The notes beneath the pieces were generated by a model. It saw only the letters and a program-made list of their open reading frames with translations. It was not told where the DNA came from and did not search any database. Shown here piece by piece: positions 20,332 through 31,896 of a stretch of DNA of 64,000 nt. Origin of the DNA: Botryosphaeria dothidea (lineage: Eukaryota; Ascomycota; Dothideomycetes; Botryosphaeriales; Botryosphaeriaceae); NCBI GenBank assembly GCA_011503125.2, contig WWBZ02000073.1, positions 1,240,001 through 1,304,000 on the forward strand. The letters run 5' to 3'. Made by a program: the position numbers and the translations under genes. How positions within the stretch are numbered: position 1 is the stretch's first letter; every line of letters starts with the position of its first letter.

Positions 20332-22113
20332 TTAGCGGATCTGGGTGGTAGGAGCAGTCAGGGCACGCGGCTTGGCAGACATGGCCGAAGCACCAGCCTT
20401 CTTCTCAAAGAGCTTCCAGAACTTGAGGTTCTCATCAGCCGAGGCGGTTGCCAGGGTCTGGCCGTCGGGGCTGAGGCAGCTGAAGAGAATGCGCTGCTCG
20501 TGGGCCGGGATCTCAATGTTCTTGACCAGCGTGGGGTAAGACCAGACCGAGAGCGCGTTGTTGGGGAAGCCGCCGGTGCTGACGAGCTCCTTGTAGTGCG
20601 TCGACCACCTGATGCTGGTAACCTGGCTGCCAGTGTCAATCGAGTTCAGACGAGCACCAGTGGTCGAGTTCCAGAAGTGGATCTGCCTGTCGTTGGAACC
20701 GCCGCCAGTGGCGAGCAGGTTGAGCTGCCAAGGGCACCAAGCAAGAGCCTTGACGGCGGCATGGTGGTTGGTCTTGGTGTGCTTAGGCTCGTTGAGGCTA
20801 CGGGCATCCCAGATGTTGACAAGGTTGTCGTTGCCACCGCTGGCAAGCATCTGGCCGTCAGAACGCCACTCAAGACCGCAGACCTCATGGGTGTGGCCGC
20901 TGAGCTCGGCGACGTTGTGCTCAGCAACGCGAACGTCGTGATTGATGATGAGACCAGAACGGTCACCGGTCGAGAGGAGGTGCTTGTTCCATCCCATGAC
21001 ACCGACGCGAGACTGGTGACCGTGCATGCTGCGCAGCTTCGTACCATCCTCAACGTCCCAGATCTGGACCTCGCCATTGTCCAAGCCAGCGGCAACGTAG
21101 GCACCATCGCCGCTCCACTTGACCGAAGTGATGTAGGTGTCGTCCGAGGTCTCGAACAGAGAGTTGACTGAACCAGTGTCGGCGGACCAAATGTAGACGG
21201 CGCGCTCGAGGGCAACAGCGACTTGGTTTCCAGCAGACCAATCAAGAAGGTTGAGATAGTAGTCGTCGACAATGCTGGGGGCATCGAGGACCCTCTCGGG
21301 AGCGGAAGCAATGCGGCGACGAAGCTGGCCGCCGACAGACTTGAGGGGACGGTTGTACTGTGCACGAAGATCGACCGGCTTGGTGGACTGCGGCGCAGCC
21401 GGCTTGAACTCGAGAATGCGCGAGCCGATGTTCATGTCGCAGGCCTGAGCAAGAGAATCCTGGTATGCGACCGTCCTAGGCGAAGGCTTCTTGGTGGTCT
21501 CCTCCTCTTCCTCGTCGTCCAGGTTGACACGGCCCAGAGCTTGGGTCAGGTCGTCCTCACTCGAGCTGGGACCGAAGATGTTGAGGTCGTTGGCGGCAGA
21601 GGCCAGAACAGTGGAGCCCTCGGCGGCGCTCTCCCTCGAGGAAGGACGGGTGTTCTCTCCCCGCTTCGATATCCTCGCAACGTTAACGTTGTCGATGGCG
21701 TCAGTGGTCAGGCGCTGGGGAATGAAGCGGTCGGTAGGGTTGCGGGGCACGCGGAGGGTCGACTTCTGCGGACGGGACTTGGTCGTCGCCGTGGACGAGG
21801 AGGACTTCTTGGTCTTCTTGGTAGTGGTGACGGGAGTGGGGTTTCCAGAGCCTGTAAGTGCGAACTCGGAGATGCCAAGCTCCACCCTCTTGCTCTTGGG
21901 GGAGTCGCGAGCGATGTTGGACTTCTGGGCGTTGGAAGTCTGGCGGCTTCTCGACGACGAGCCAAGCGGTGAGGGAACGTGGATGGACTCGTGCTTCTCC
22001 TCCTGCAAGACCAGCTTGCGAACAGGAGTCTGAGGTGATTCGTTGCGGGCGCGGGTCTGTCTCTTGATGCCAACCGGGGTGGAGGGTGAGCTCAGAACCA
22101 AGGGACAGGCCAT
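20332..22113 (-). CDS. CDC20: APC/C activator Cdc20 (Slp1/Fizzy)
   Basis: Single exon, 593 aa from ATG 22113 (MACPLVLSSPSTPVG). The frame is open 72 codons further up but the Kozak context and family length favour this Met. A C-box, DRFIPQR, lies near residues 125-131. QYNRPLKSVGG leads into a seven-bladed WD40 propeller from about residue 270: YLNLLDWSAGNQVAVAL, TYITSVKWSGDGAYVAAGL, SRVGVMGWNKHLLSTGDRSG, VCGLEWRSDGQMLASGGNDN, ALAWCPWQLNLLATGGGSND and LSPDGQTLATASADENLKFW. The protein ends in Ile-Arg, the IR tail that docks on APC/C. It activates APC/C for securin and cyclin destruction at the metaphase-anaphase transition and is the spindle-checkpoint target. ILEFKPAAP before the propeller favours Cdc20 over Cdh1. 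Confidence 0.95.
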   Translation of the reverse strand: MACPLVLSSPSTPVGIKRQTRARNESPQTPVRKLVLQEEKHESIHVPSPLGSSSRSRQTSNAQKSNIARDSPKSKRVELGISEFALTGSGNPTPVTTTKKTKKSSSSTATTKSRPQKSTLRVPRNPTDRFIPQRLTTDAIDNVNVARISKRGENTRPSSRESAAEGSTVLASAANDLNIFGPSSSEDDLTQALGRVNLDDEEEEETTKKPSPRTVAYQDSLAQACDMNIGSRILEFKPAAPQSTKPVDLRAQYNRPLKSVGGQLRRRIASAPERVLDAPSIVDDYYLNLLDWSAGNQVAVALERAVYIWSADTGSVNSLFETSDDTYITSVKWSGDGAYVAAGLDNGEVQIWDVEDGTKLRSMHGHQSRVGVMGWNKHLLSTGDRSGLIINHDVRVAEHNVAELSGHTHEVCGLEWRSDGQMLASGGNDNLVNIWDARSLNEPKHTKTNHHAAVKALAWCPWQLNLLATGGGSNDRQIHFWNSTTGARLNSIDTGSQVTSIRWSTHYKELVSTGGFPNNALSVWSYPTLVKNIEIPAHEQRILFSCLSPDGQTLATASADENLKFWKLFEKKAGASAMSAKPRALTAPTTQIR

Positions 22114-23971
22114 GGTGTAATTAGGACGAAAATGGGATAAACTTTTTTTGCTTTGATGCTGGTGTTGAAAATGCAAACGCTCGAATGTGCAGAGAAGTTT
22201 CGCAAAAGGTAAATGTAGAGTGTGTTTGGCTTGGAGAGAGGATTGATGGTGGGATGGTGGAGGGCGAGAGGGAGGAATCAGCGGAGTTTTGAAAGGTCCC
22301 TTTATGGAACTGTGTTTGGCAGTTGGCACAGCAACGCCTGCCAGACCCAGCAGCGACGTCGCCGCGCGCGGGCAGGCGCGGCCCGATGACGATAGTCACG
22401 TGCTCCCCGCGCCGCACGAAACACCTGCTCAAGTCCGTCTTCTCCTGCAACATCTTTCAGCCCCAAGCTTTGCCATGAATCAGGGTTGGTATTATTGCCA
22501 ACTCGATCTGCCGCACGGAACTACCACCCGCGTCTTCCGTGCGGCACCGTGGCCCGATGCTGCAGCCAGGCCTGCCAAAATGTGCACACCGGACAGCGGC
22601 TCGGCCGTAGACGCCGCGTTTACATCCGGGCTCGTCTTTCTCGTCCGTAATTTTTAGTTCGAAGCCTCTGTAGCAACGAACCTCACTGTAGGCTCGGCTT
22701 GGAGTCGCAATGCTAGAGCAGTCGCCGAGCGCAAGAATGCCTTCCTAGCTAAGCGAGCGAGGCTGGACAGGGGGGAAGCCAAACGCCTCGGGCGCTCCGA
22801 GTTCGAGTTGCCGCCCGCTTCACCACAAAACCCCCACCCATCCCAACAGGAGCTTTGCATGCGCCATGATGCATGAAAAATTGCAAAATCCCCCGATGCA
22901 GGGTGGGATTTTCAATCGTCGGATGCCGGCTTGTGTCTCGTTGTGCGCATGTCCGATGGGCACGGACCTTGCCGGAAATAGATGAGCACGCCTCTTATAG
23001 GGATCGTATTTATGCTCTTCCACTTCTAATCCATCGTCTCTTGGATGTGGGCGTCGTCATGTTCGGCTCATCTCGGCCTATTGACCATGCTGTTGGGACG
23101 ACGTCCAAAGCCACATAAAGCACGTCTGCTGCCCTGATCTTCATGCCGAGTGTCCGTTGATTCCGCGAAGCCAGCCTCTATCCCAACACCGGAACCAGCC
23201 ATGGAAGCCCGAGATATCCCTAATATTACAGCTATTTACAGCCGAGCAAAACTGAATACATCTTCCATCAACAAAATCCTTCGTCCCCCCTTCCGCCTCG
23301 GAAATACAGTCCGGCTTCAGCCAGCCTCAAAACGAGGCACTGTCGCGAGAAGTCCCAGGCACGGGCTTGAAACCATCCGGAGGGTTCGGTCAGTACGAGG
23401 AAACCTGTGGAGACTCATGCAGCCATAAAGCAGCTAGACAAATATGTCATCGATACTTTGCCGCAAATCCGCACCTCCTGATCGTCGCCCAACATCACGA
23501 GAGATGGCTGCCTTGCGCTGGGCTCGTTTCTCCCAGACTTATAAAGCTGAACTATCCCCAAGGTAAGCCAATGCAGGATTGCTTCCACCAGCCGACTCCT
23601 GTACCCTTCCGAGTTTCTGAATGCGCACAATCTGGTCTGTCCCCTTCGAGTACCCCTCCCACCGACAAAACGGAAATCGCTTCGTCTAAGTCGCCGCCAG
23701 AAACCCACATCTGAGATCATAAGAGTGTCGACTTGACCTAATTTCCAAGGAAGACAATGTCTGCCATGTCAGGCAAGATTTGAAAGAGCTCGGATGAAGA
23801 GAATTGGATAAAAGTGCAAGGAATGTTCGCACTGGCACTCATTTCTCATCGCGAGTAATATGAGTGACCCAGGTCGAGGAAAAAGTTCTTTCAAACCTGC
23901 TGTCTTCGGGATTGCTCCGATGCCAGCAGGTTAGTCTTCGTCTTTACTCCCTTGTCGTAGGTCCGGATCAG
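22114..23971. other. Spacer: Cdc20 promoter and Zn2Cys6 3' region
   Basis: 1.86 kb between the Cdc20 start and the 3' end of the Zn2Cys6 gene. Pyrimidine tracts on the minus strand (22120-22290) are typical of a fungal core promoter and leader for Cdc20. Remaining frames are short and unsupported. One copy of the word CATGATGCAT lies at 22865-22874. Confidence 0.5.
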
Positions 23972-26498
23972 CTATTGCTGATGCTGGTAGTGGTACGGCA
24001 TATTGGGATGATAGCCTGGCGGATAAACCGGTGGAGCGCTAACGTTTTGTGGGTGTGGGTTCATCGGCCACTGTTGCGCCTCATGATGCATGTATTCATC
24101 GTAAGGAAGCACGCTCTTGTCCCACGCATCCTGATCTGCATTAGCAAATGTAGATATGGGAGACGTGAGTATACGCGAGCTTACCCAGTTGATGTCTATC
24201 GGCGGCATCTCCAGCATGCCTTCCAGAGGGTCTTGCGGAGCCATGGTGTATCCTTGGGTAACAACTGGCGCCGCTGTCTGCGTAGGTAGGTACGGTATCT
24301 CTGGGCCATTCGACGGGACAACCGGTGGCTGGCCGTATTGCTGGGGAAGCGTTGTAACTAGGCGTGTCAGTAAGCTAATCTTCAAACCATAGAGTATTGT
24401 CCACTCACATTGCTGGGGAATAGGTTCCCCTCCACTTCCTTGCATATCGAATTCCGCCGGGCTGGCTTTGAGCTTCGCCAAGATCTGGCGGAAGGCTCTG
24501 GCAGCTTTCTTGGTATCGTTCGCATCGATCAGACTGTCTTCATACGCGTCCCAAATCTGCGTCGCATTCTCAAGAGCCGCAAACATTTCTTCCGAGGAGT
24601 ACGGCCCTTCGTTGTAGTTTTCGGGCTCTCTCATCTCCGTCTCCCGGAGAAGATTGATCTCCAAGCAGAGCAGCATGGCTGCAAGGAGAAAATCGTGACT
24701 CGTCAGGGATCCGTAATACCAGCTACAGCGTGCAAGAAGCCCTCCTGGCTGGCATGCATGATAGATTATGATTTGATGGTGGAGTAGCGCCAAAGACGCC
24801 TCAAGACATGCTTTCCTGGAGTGTTCATACCGTGGGTCGGTGTGTGCCTTCGCCAGGTACGTCCGATGCAAAACACATCGGGTTTTGTGGTACAGCATTT
24901 CAAGATTTAACCGATTCATGATGACATCCGCAGGTTCGCCAAGAGATTCGTCTAGAGATTTCATCTTATAGGCCGGCGCCACTGTTTCATGGATTTCCTC
25001 TAACCGTTTGTCAAGATCCATGATCTCAGGATAAGTCGGCGGCGTGACGGAATGCGCTGCGTCAGCCGCAGGAGCGAAGACGGAAAGAAGCCTCGCCTTC
25101 TCGATTGTGTACAAAATGAGGGTCAATTCGGAATTAGGTCTCTCAGGCGGAAAGTCTGTCATACTCGGTGACAAGTCCTCATTGTGCAGATTCCGAGGTA
25201 ATCTTGTGTCACTCTGGAATCCACGGGCTATCGATGGCATGCCAAGGGAGAACGACAAGAGCACATCCAGTCCGTAGATGAGATACCAGGTTCGTCTCCG
25301 CATCTCCCCATGAAACGGACTGATCCCGTAGTGACTGGGGTCGCGATGATAACCCATTCTCAGGGCTATGCGAATGACAGTCCCGAAGATATGCCAGACG
25401 TCTGTCGGACTTCCACCGCTCTGGGTCCCAGAAAGATATTCAGCAGCTGCGTAAAGCATTACTGTCTCCAGCGACCATGGTTTCGGTCTAGAAAAGTCAC
25501 CCAGCACCGCCGCAGAAGCACATAGATGGTGGTATCTTGCCGCTTGCTTCAGAACTGTCTCTGGTGAAGAAGGAGCACCGCCAGTTGGAATGCGCAAAGA
25601 AAAGATGGACGCCAGACAGAGGATCCCGTAGATGAGAGCAATCCATATTGCGGGTGCAGCCGAAGGATTCTGCCAAAATCGCTCATACTCGACACGGAAG
25701 GTCGGCTCGTGGAACATGATCGACGTCGGATCTCCACCCCTCAGGTAGAGGAAGACCAGCTTGTCAACTTCGGCTTTTGGAGGCAGGTTTTGCAGGAGCT
25801 CCCGCTTGCTCAGAGCCTTGGGAGAGCCGACGATCAGCGTGTAGCGGTGTGGGAGCTCCGTATCGACCTCGCTCTCCTGCTTCTCGGATTCTTGCTCTTC
25901 GTCTTCCTCCAGCTCAAGAAAGCTCTTTACTTCTTTGATCTGTCACGTCGTTAGCAGGAGGCTTGGGGTCAGGGGCACGTGCGCTGTGGCGTACATCGTT
26001 CAGAACGGCCATCCAGTGAGAGCCGCCCATGTAGGTGGTCTCCTCATCGCTGATCTTCAAAGCGCCAAAGGCGCTCGGGAAGCTGAGATCATCGTCGCCG
26101 GAGCTAGAGTGGGTTTTCGGGCCGTCAGAAGCCACTGGGTGCTCAGGAGAGGGCTGGTCGGGAGTTGGCAAGCGACGGGAGGAAGACTGAGGGTCCGAGG
26201 GGTTGAGGGCAAGCGTGCGGGGGTCCTTGCCATTCATCAGGTCGACAACGAGGCTCTCCAGGTGGCGGATGCGGCCGCGCATGTCCTTGGCCTTGCGCGT
26301 GCGGTCCTTGGGCGGGGGCGGGACATAGTTGCAGTGAGGCTCGCGCGAGCGCTTCACGCACTGGTCGCAAGCCGGATGCTGGCGGTTGCATTTGAGCTTG
26401 CCTTGGCGGCATGGAATGCAAGACAGCTGGGGGCGCACGCGCGTCACCTTGGTGGGAGGAGGCTCGAAGTGCAGAATGCTGTTGGTGTCGTCGCCCAT
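23972..26498 (-). CDS. Zn2Cys6 fungal transcription factor with fungal-specific regulatory domain
   Basis: Four exons (minus): 26498-25995, 25939-24409, 24357-24185, 24130-23972; 788 aa. The binuclear cluster has Cys 27, 30, 37, 44, 47 and 56 (C-x2-C-x6-C-x6-C-x2-C-x8-C) with basic residues between, followed by a linker and a short coiled coil (IRHLESLVVDLMN). The middle homology region, Fungal_trans type, spans about 25640-24640, with segments such as YHRDPSHYGISPFHGEMRRR and WYLIYGLDVLLSFSLGMPS. Three introns are called; two (24358-24408 and 24131-24184) are in frame and stop-free, so they were chosen on splice signals; removing the second yields INWDAWDKSVLPYDEY, close to the usual C-terminal W-x-x-WD motif. 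It is a nuclear DNA-binding regulator of unknown targets. It is divergent from a LaeA-like methyltransferase. Confidence 0.9.
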
Positions 26499-27012
26499 AG
26501 TGTACTACTCCTTAGCCGAAATGGAGCGGACGGAAGCGCGATCGGGTTTGATGCCGGGGCGGCGCCAACGGCGTGTCGGGCGAACGCAACACACTCTCCA
26601 CCTGAAGCGGGAAGGGAGCGCGCAATCTCGAGGGCGGCGAGGCCAAGGTTGTTCCCGTCCAAGTTGACGTTGTTCGAATAAGCGGCGCCGCGGCTCGGGG
26701 CGACGATCTGAAGTGCGAACACACGTGCGCCCAGCCAGAGCCACAGCCAGAGCCAACAGCCCGCGACCCCTGCGCGTCGGCCCCTCGGGCGCTTCCTCGC
26801 CCGTCCCGCCCGCGAGAAAGAGCACCCTGGTTGTGCCACTTCCGATCCAACTCCCTATTCCAGGCCCATCGCCGCGCTGTCCACCTGTTCCGCTCCATTG
26901 ACTGACTGCCGCCGACCTCCAAGCCCAAAGATCATGGCCCCTCCAGCCGCGCCCTCGACCGCGCGACCTCGCCCATGACTGCAATCGCAACCTCCACAAG
27001 CACGCGCTCCGC
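26499..27012. promoter_or_regulatory. Shared promoter of the Zn2Cys6 and methyltransferase genes
   Basis: 514 bp between outward-facing start codons. It is GC-rich with several CGG/CCG words that could serve as Zn2Cys6 half-sites, but I could not single out a spaced pair. Small frames here are artefacts. Confidence 0.5.
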
Positions 27013-28323
27013 ATGTCTGCGCCCGACCAGGAAGAGAGCGCTGCGGCCGCTTCGTCAATGCCGCAGCCAGAACAGCGCAGATCCGGCCCTGGAGACGCTG
27101 TGCAACACGCCCCGCCGCTAGCTCCGCCCTCGCAGAACCCCCCCTCGGGCGCGGTCCAGGGCCCCGCTGCCGTCGGACTCGAGTTCCCTGCCTACGCCTA
27201 TGAGCTTTACGTGGATAGCGACTCCGGCGGTGGCAGTGATGGCTCCGACTCGGCTGCAAACTCGGCTGTAGACTCATCGCGCAGCGGCGCCATCACCACC
27301 TCGCGCAAATCCGAGGTCGCCAATTATCGGTACGAGCATGGGCGTCGCTACCACGCCTACTCGGAGGGTGCATACTGGCTGCCAAACGATGAGGATGAAG
27401 CCGATCGCCTCGACCAGCAGCACCGCATCTGGCGCTTGACCCTGGACGGTGCTCTGCACGCGGCGCCAATTTCGCCTGACGTGCAGGACGTCCTGGATGT
27501 CGGGACAGGATCCGGCATCTGGGCTATTGACTTTGCGAAGGAGAGGCCCTCTGCCCAGGTCATCGGTACCGATCTCTCACCGATACAGCCCGAACGGGTA
27601 GGAGGATGCTCCAGGAATGAGCTCCGCAATTGGCCCGACTGACATGCTTCAGGCACCACCGAACGTTAGCTTTTTGGTCGACGACGCGGAGAGTGTCTGG
27701 AATTTTGACGGAAAGAGATTCAACTTTATCCACGCTCGCATGCTCTGCCTCGGCATGCACGACTGGGGTCGCTTCATACAACAATGCTACGACCACCTGA
27801 AGCCCGGCGGCTGGCTTGAATTGCATGAGATCCAGTTTCCTATCAGATGTGACGACGAAAGTGTGACGGAAGACTCTCCATTGCGGAAATGGTCCGTGCT
27901 TGTGAAGGAGGCAGCGGCAAAGGGAGGTATCGACGCGCTTGCCAGCGACAAATTCTCGCGGCAGATGGAGGAGCGGGGCTTCGCAAATGTGAATGAACAG
28001 TATTTGAAATGGGCTGTCAATACCTGGCCAAAAGGAGAAAAACAGAAGTTGGTCGGCCGATTGCAATTCGAAAACTTTAACCGGGGTCTGCAGGGGTTCA
28101 GCCTTGCTCTTCTGACCAAGGTTCTGGGCTGGTCAAAGGACTCCTTTGACCTTTTCCTAACGGAAGTCAGAAACGATATAACAGACAGAAGAAGGCATTA
28201 TTACTGGCAGATGTAAGTCCTCTCGTGACTACCGCCAGAATGATGCTGACGAGAACCAGCACGGTTCACTATGCTCAGAAGCCATTTGGTGATAAATTCC
28301 TCGATCCTGCGTCTAGCAGTTAG
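27013..28323 (+). CDS. LaeA-like SAM-dependent methyltransferase
   Basis: Three exons: 27013-27597, 27653-28212, 28260-28323; 402 aa. An acidic and Pro/Ser-rich N-terminus precedes SEVANYRYEHGRRYHAYSEG, YWLPNDEDEADRLDQQH and the Rossmann-fold SAM site VLDVGTGSGIWAIDFA, then VIGTDLSPIQPE, VDDAESVW, HARMLCLGMHDW and LKPGGWLELHE. That order is typical of the fungal LaeA-like / TAM-domain methyltransferases. The spliced end reads YYWQITVHYAQKPFGDKF then PASSS, a usual C-terminus. LaeA itself acts in the nucleus with velvet proteins on secondary metabolism; most paralogs, probably including this one, have no known substrate. All introns have GT donors and CAG acceptors, and intron 1 has CTGAC before its acceptor. 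It shares a 514-bp promoter with a Zn2Cys6 regulator. Confidence 0.92.
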
Positions 28324-30790
28324 CGCGAACTTTGATATTAGCTCTGACGACGTACGCAGAAGGGTGAAATTTTCCGTGGATCGCGGAAATCTCTTAACGG
28401 CTGGACTGAAGATGCTCCGACGTAGGTTTTGATAACTACTTTCGCTCCATCAACGATTGAGCAAGCCCCGCGTTTGAGTGAAAGAAGAATGGAGGTGGAC
28501 TGCCGTAACATGCTCGCAGTTGTGCCGTATTTATCGGGGCTGCTTCCTCGCGTGGGCTTCGCTTGCTGTATCAAGGATTTACGGACGTACTTGAGCCAAT
28601 GATATACGACATACGGGCGCCACCAATGGTTGGCGTGCTGCCGCTATCGGCACCGTTACAACGGATGTGATTTTACGTACATAGGGTCCCGTTGTTGAGG
28701 CCATAATCGTTGAGGTATGTCGTTATCCCGAATGCTGGGTCCGTCTACTTTGGCGCCTACCTTTTGCGCCGAACGCTACCCAATCAATGTCCCTGGAAGT
28801 ACAAGCGATGCATCGCGCTAGTCCTCGCTTTGAACTGCCTTAAATTGGCATCTCTATTATGATCGTCCTCACCCATCAAGCATCTGGAATACATACCTCT
28901 CTAAAATGATTACAACATCCAGATCCCAGACTTCATCTCCAGTCTCCACCTCCACCTCTTCAAGTTTTCATTAACAACTCGACCAAACACTCGCGACAAG
29001 ACAGGTTGTTCTAATCTGCACTTATTTTATCCTACGGCAGGACTTTATGTCAAAGCAATGTATTTTCCACCCGCCAAACTCCCACCAATAAGCACTTCGG
29101 TGCGCACAGTGAGCGCGGTTACGAATCGTGCGATGAAGCACCGGTCAACAAATCTGCTATGGATGAGATACAGAACTGAGAGAGAATGAGCGGGAGACAC
29201 TGAGTGTGGGGGTCCTTGTGCACAAGAGGCAGCATTCGAACCTCTCCACCGTCCTACTCAGGCGCAGGCAGCTTGAACAGCAACAAGGCCAGTGAGGCGG
29301 GCTGCGCTGTCACATGGGATGCTCAATTGCTCGAGCGAGGATGGTGGGCGGACAGAGGATGTAAGTAGTCCGCAGCGCACTGGCCCTCGCTACCCTCATT
29401 CCTCCTCTTGCCAAGGGGACTTCGAGGCTCCAGTGAAGGAGACAAAGAGAGGTGGAGAGGAAAAGAAGTTTCGTCGGAGATGAGGGGGGTTTTTTAATAT
29501 CAAAGGAAGTGTAAGCGACCATTGCTGCTCCCTCTTCCTTTTGGAGGGCGTTCATCGACTCAAAGGTAATGGAATGGCAGGGCTAGTGGATAATCCTCGT
29601 TCAGATGCGCAACGAGACCAACGCGTTGCCTGGCGCCTACAATGTCCAAGAGAAACCACACTTAAACAGAAGGAAAACCAGGCTCTGACGTAGTGGCCTC
29701 TCGCGCATACAAATGAATGGAAAGTGGATCCTGGACCAACGCTGGTGGCGGAGAGATTCGTTCCGTCGTTCTTCGCTATCTTTCTCTCTGCTTTCTTATC
29801 ACAGCTTACACACCAGCTCTCGATTATTCCTCATCCGTACCAGGCTTGTCACCATGGACACGTTGCGTTTCAGGCTCAACAACTCGGATTCTCGGTGCTC
29901 CCGTCAGTAACCCAGGGGTAAAACCATTCGACAATAGTTTCATATCTTTACAATAAATCCTAGCCGCTTCAAATTCTAGAAATTATTTCATTCTCCCCTT
30001 CAAAATATCTCTGTCGGTATAGACATAGTTTTGCCACGTCCTCCTCCCGATCCTTACTGCTCAGTGGTGTTTGCTTTAACACTGTCTTGTTTAGTAAGCA
30101 TCCAGCGTGAGGCTCGAAAGGTTCTCAATGGTTTTTTAAAGACCGGTGCCACGGTACCACCGTAGCGTGAATCTTGAACCTCACAATCACGCTCACCAAC
30201 TACGAAATACTTAAAACAGCCGTTCCGCAAGACAAACAAATGTCAAACAGTTTCAACCCGCCCTCGAGTTCGGAATAGCTCAGGCATGGTGCAAATGGCT
30301 GAATACTTGAACAAACATCATCATCAAGGACGTCTTCGCCATGGTAGGTCTCGTGATATGCAGGCACCCGAAACGGGAGCCTACAGTCACTGCTCAGACC
30401 TCGCAGCAAAACGGCGAACACTCCTTTAAAAGATGCATTCACCGCTATTACCAGCCGTCAGCAATCGAGACGTCCTTGAAATCTCGGGCAGTCTCCGCTG
30501 AGCACCACAAAAAGCCTCTTCACTGACTCACGAATCGGCACGGCTCGAAAGAAGACACCAAAAGCAGCAAACGGACAAACACACAGCCGAAAAAAAAAAT
30601 CCTTATCCGGTCTTGGTTATGAGCTATGTCCAGACCAATCTCAGACAGACAGCCCTCGAGCGCCGCTCACCGGTTTTCATCGCACGCAAACTCCCTCTCT
30701 GGCTGTGAGTCTGCTCTCCTCGTTTGCTCGTCTTTGAATCCGAAATCGAGGACAGCTTACCCTCGACACAGCACCATATGCCCCACAACC
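28324..30790. other. Gene-poor spacer
   Basis: 2.5 kb between the methyltransferase stop and HPYRDG copy 2. Composition is lower in GC than the genes. Short frames around 29290-29950 have no domains and no splice support. No repeat or mobile element is evident. I see no gene, although a small spliced one could be missed. Confidence 0.4.
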
Positions 30791-31171
30791 ATGGACCGGA
30801 TCCAAAGAAAACCGCGGAACACGCACAAATGGTGGGTCTTTACACTTCCTCTTTTCCCTCCCACTGAGTAATTGACACACGCCAGCACTGTGTGCAAAAG
30901 TGTGTCCCGCCAACGTTGTATCAATCTCGGGCACGTGGCCAAATGCAGTGCCACAGACTGCAAATTCTGGTTCAATGTCCGCGAAGGTTGCCAAGTTCAT
31001 CCCTACAGAGACGGCTTCAACAAGCAAACGAGCCCACACGCACACTACCAGCGACAGCAAATATCTAAAGAGGCAGAAAAGAGACATGAGGGGCTGGGGA
31101 AGGTCATCTGCTGCGATCCGCTCAGGTTGCTTCCTGCGGGAGGATTCAACGGGAGTGGGAAGGTGTTCTGA
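30791..31171 (+). CDS. Small Cys-rich HPYRDG protein, copy 2
   Basis: Two-exon model: 30791-30831 and 30886-31171, 108 aa. The intron (GTGGGT...TTGAC...CCAG, 54 nt) splits the first Cys codon; splicing gives THKCTVCKSVSRQRC and then six Cys spaced C-x2-C-x7-C-x8-C-x4-C-x9-C-x2-HPYRDG. This is the exact spacing of copy 1 at 460-672, with only about a third of the intervening residues identical. Two independent copies with the same spacing and tail motif, one of them visible only after splicing, make a real gene family likely. After HPYRDG the sequence is polar (QRQQISKEAEKRHEG) and less certain to TGA 31171. Small size and paired Cys/His suggest zinc binding; the role is unknown. ATG 30777, in another frame, is an unlikely alternative start. 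Confidence 0.6.
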
Positions 31172-31896
31172 GCTTGAGAAAAGGAGCGTTGATGATTGGC
31201 GGGGGTTGTCCATGGAAGTTTGTTATGGCAGGCGGAAATTCAGTGTTTTCTTTGATCAACACCGTAGTGGGTTTCTTCTTTGTCTGCAAGCAGCACGGTG
31301 CGAAAGACCTAGTGGAAGATATGCCAGTCAAGGGAGCGTGTGTCTTCGCATTGAAAGAGAGAGCCTTTGACTCTTGATGCGTGTGCTTGTCCGAAGTAAT
31401 CGAGACGAGAAACTATTGTGGAGCTCCTCCTTGGATCTGTTCTTTCTTGATCACGTATTCGAAACACTCTCCTCGGGAGATCAGGGCTAAGCTTATTGTG
31501 AGGACATGGATGAGATGGCGCGTAGGAACCTTCCAGAACTTTGATCAAACCGGAAGCTGTGGTGGCATCAGTGTTCACTCCGAGCAATTCAACAGTCAAA
31601 AATGCAAATCCTGCGACAGAGGCAATGTCTCTGAGTTGAGAAACGAAGTGACAATGGGATAGAGGAAGGTGGGAGTGCGAAAAGTGCAGTTGCGTGTGCG
31701 GGTGGAACTAAGCCTAATCGAAGCGATAAGGCGATAAGGCGACGCGGCGATGACGAGCAGGGATGCCGAGTCCGGGGTCTGAAGAGGCGCCCTCGTCCCT
31801 CACCTATAACAATGCCGCCCACTCAAACACCTCCGCGGCTTCTCGTCTCATGTCGCGCGCTCCTGAGTCTGGTTGACCTCCTATCTCCCTGCGACC
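31172..31896. other. Spacer upstream of the F-box gene
   Basis: 725 bp between two rightward genes. A directly repeated GCGATAAG (31723-31738) lies about 160 bp upstream of the F-box start; GATAAG is the core word bound by fungal GATA factors such as AreA, so two adjacent sites are worth noting. No gene seen. Confidence 0.45.
31723..31738 (+). promoter_or_regulatory. Tandem GATA-type site
   Basis: GCGATAAGGCGATAAG contains two GATAAG words eight bases apart in direct orientation. GATA-factor sites in fungi often occur in pairs. Binding here is inferred from the word alone. Confidence 0.35.

Noticed and set aside
22114..22329. 72-codon upstream extension of Cdc20
   Set aside because: Family start fits MACPLVLSS at 22113; the extension is pyrimidine-tract leader sequence that happens to be open.
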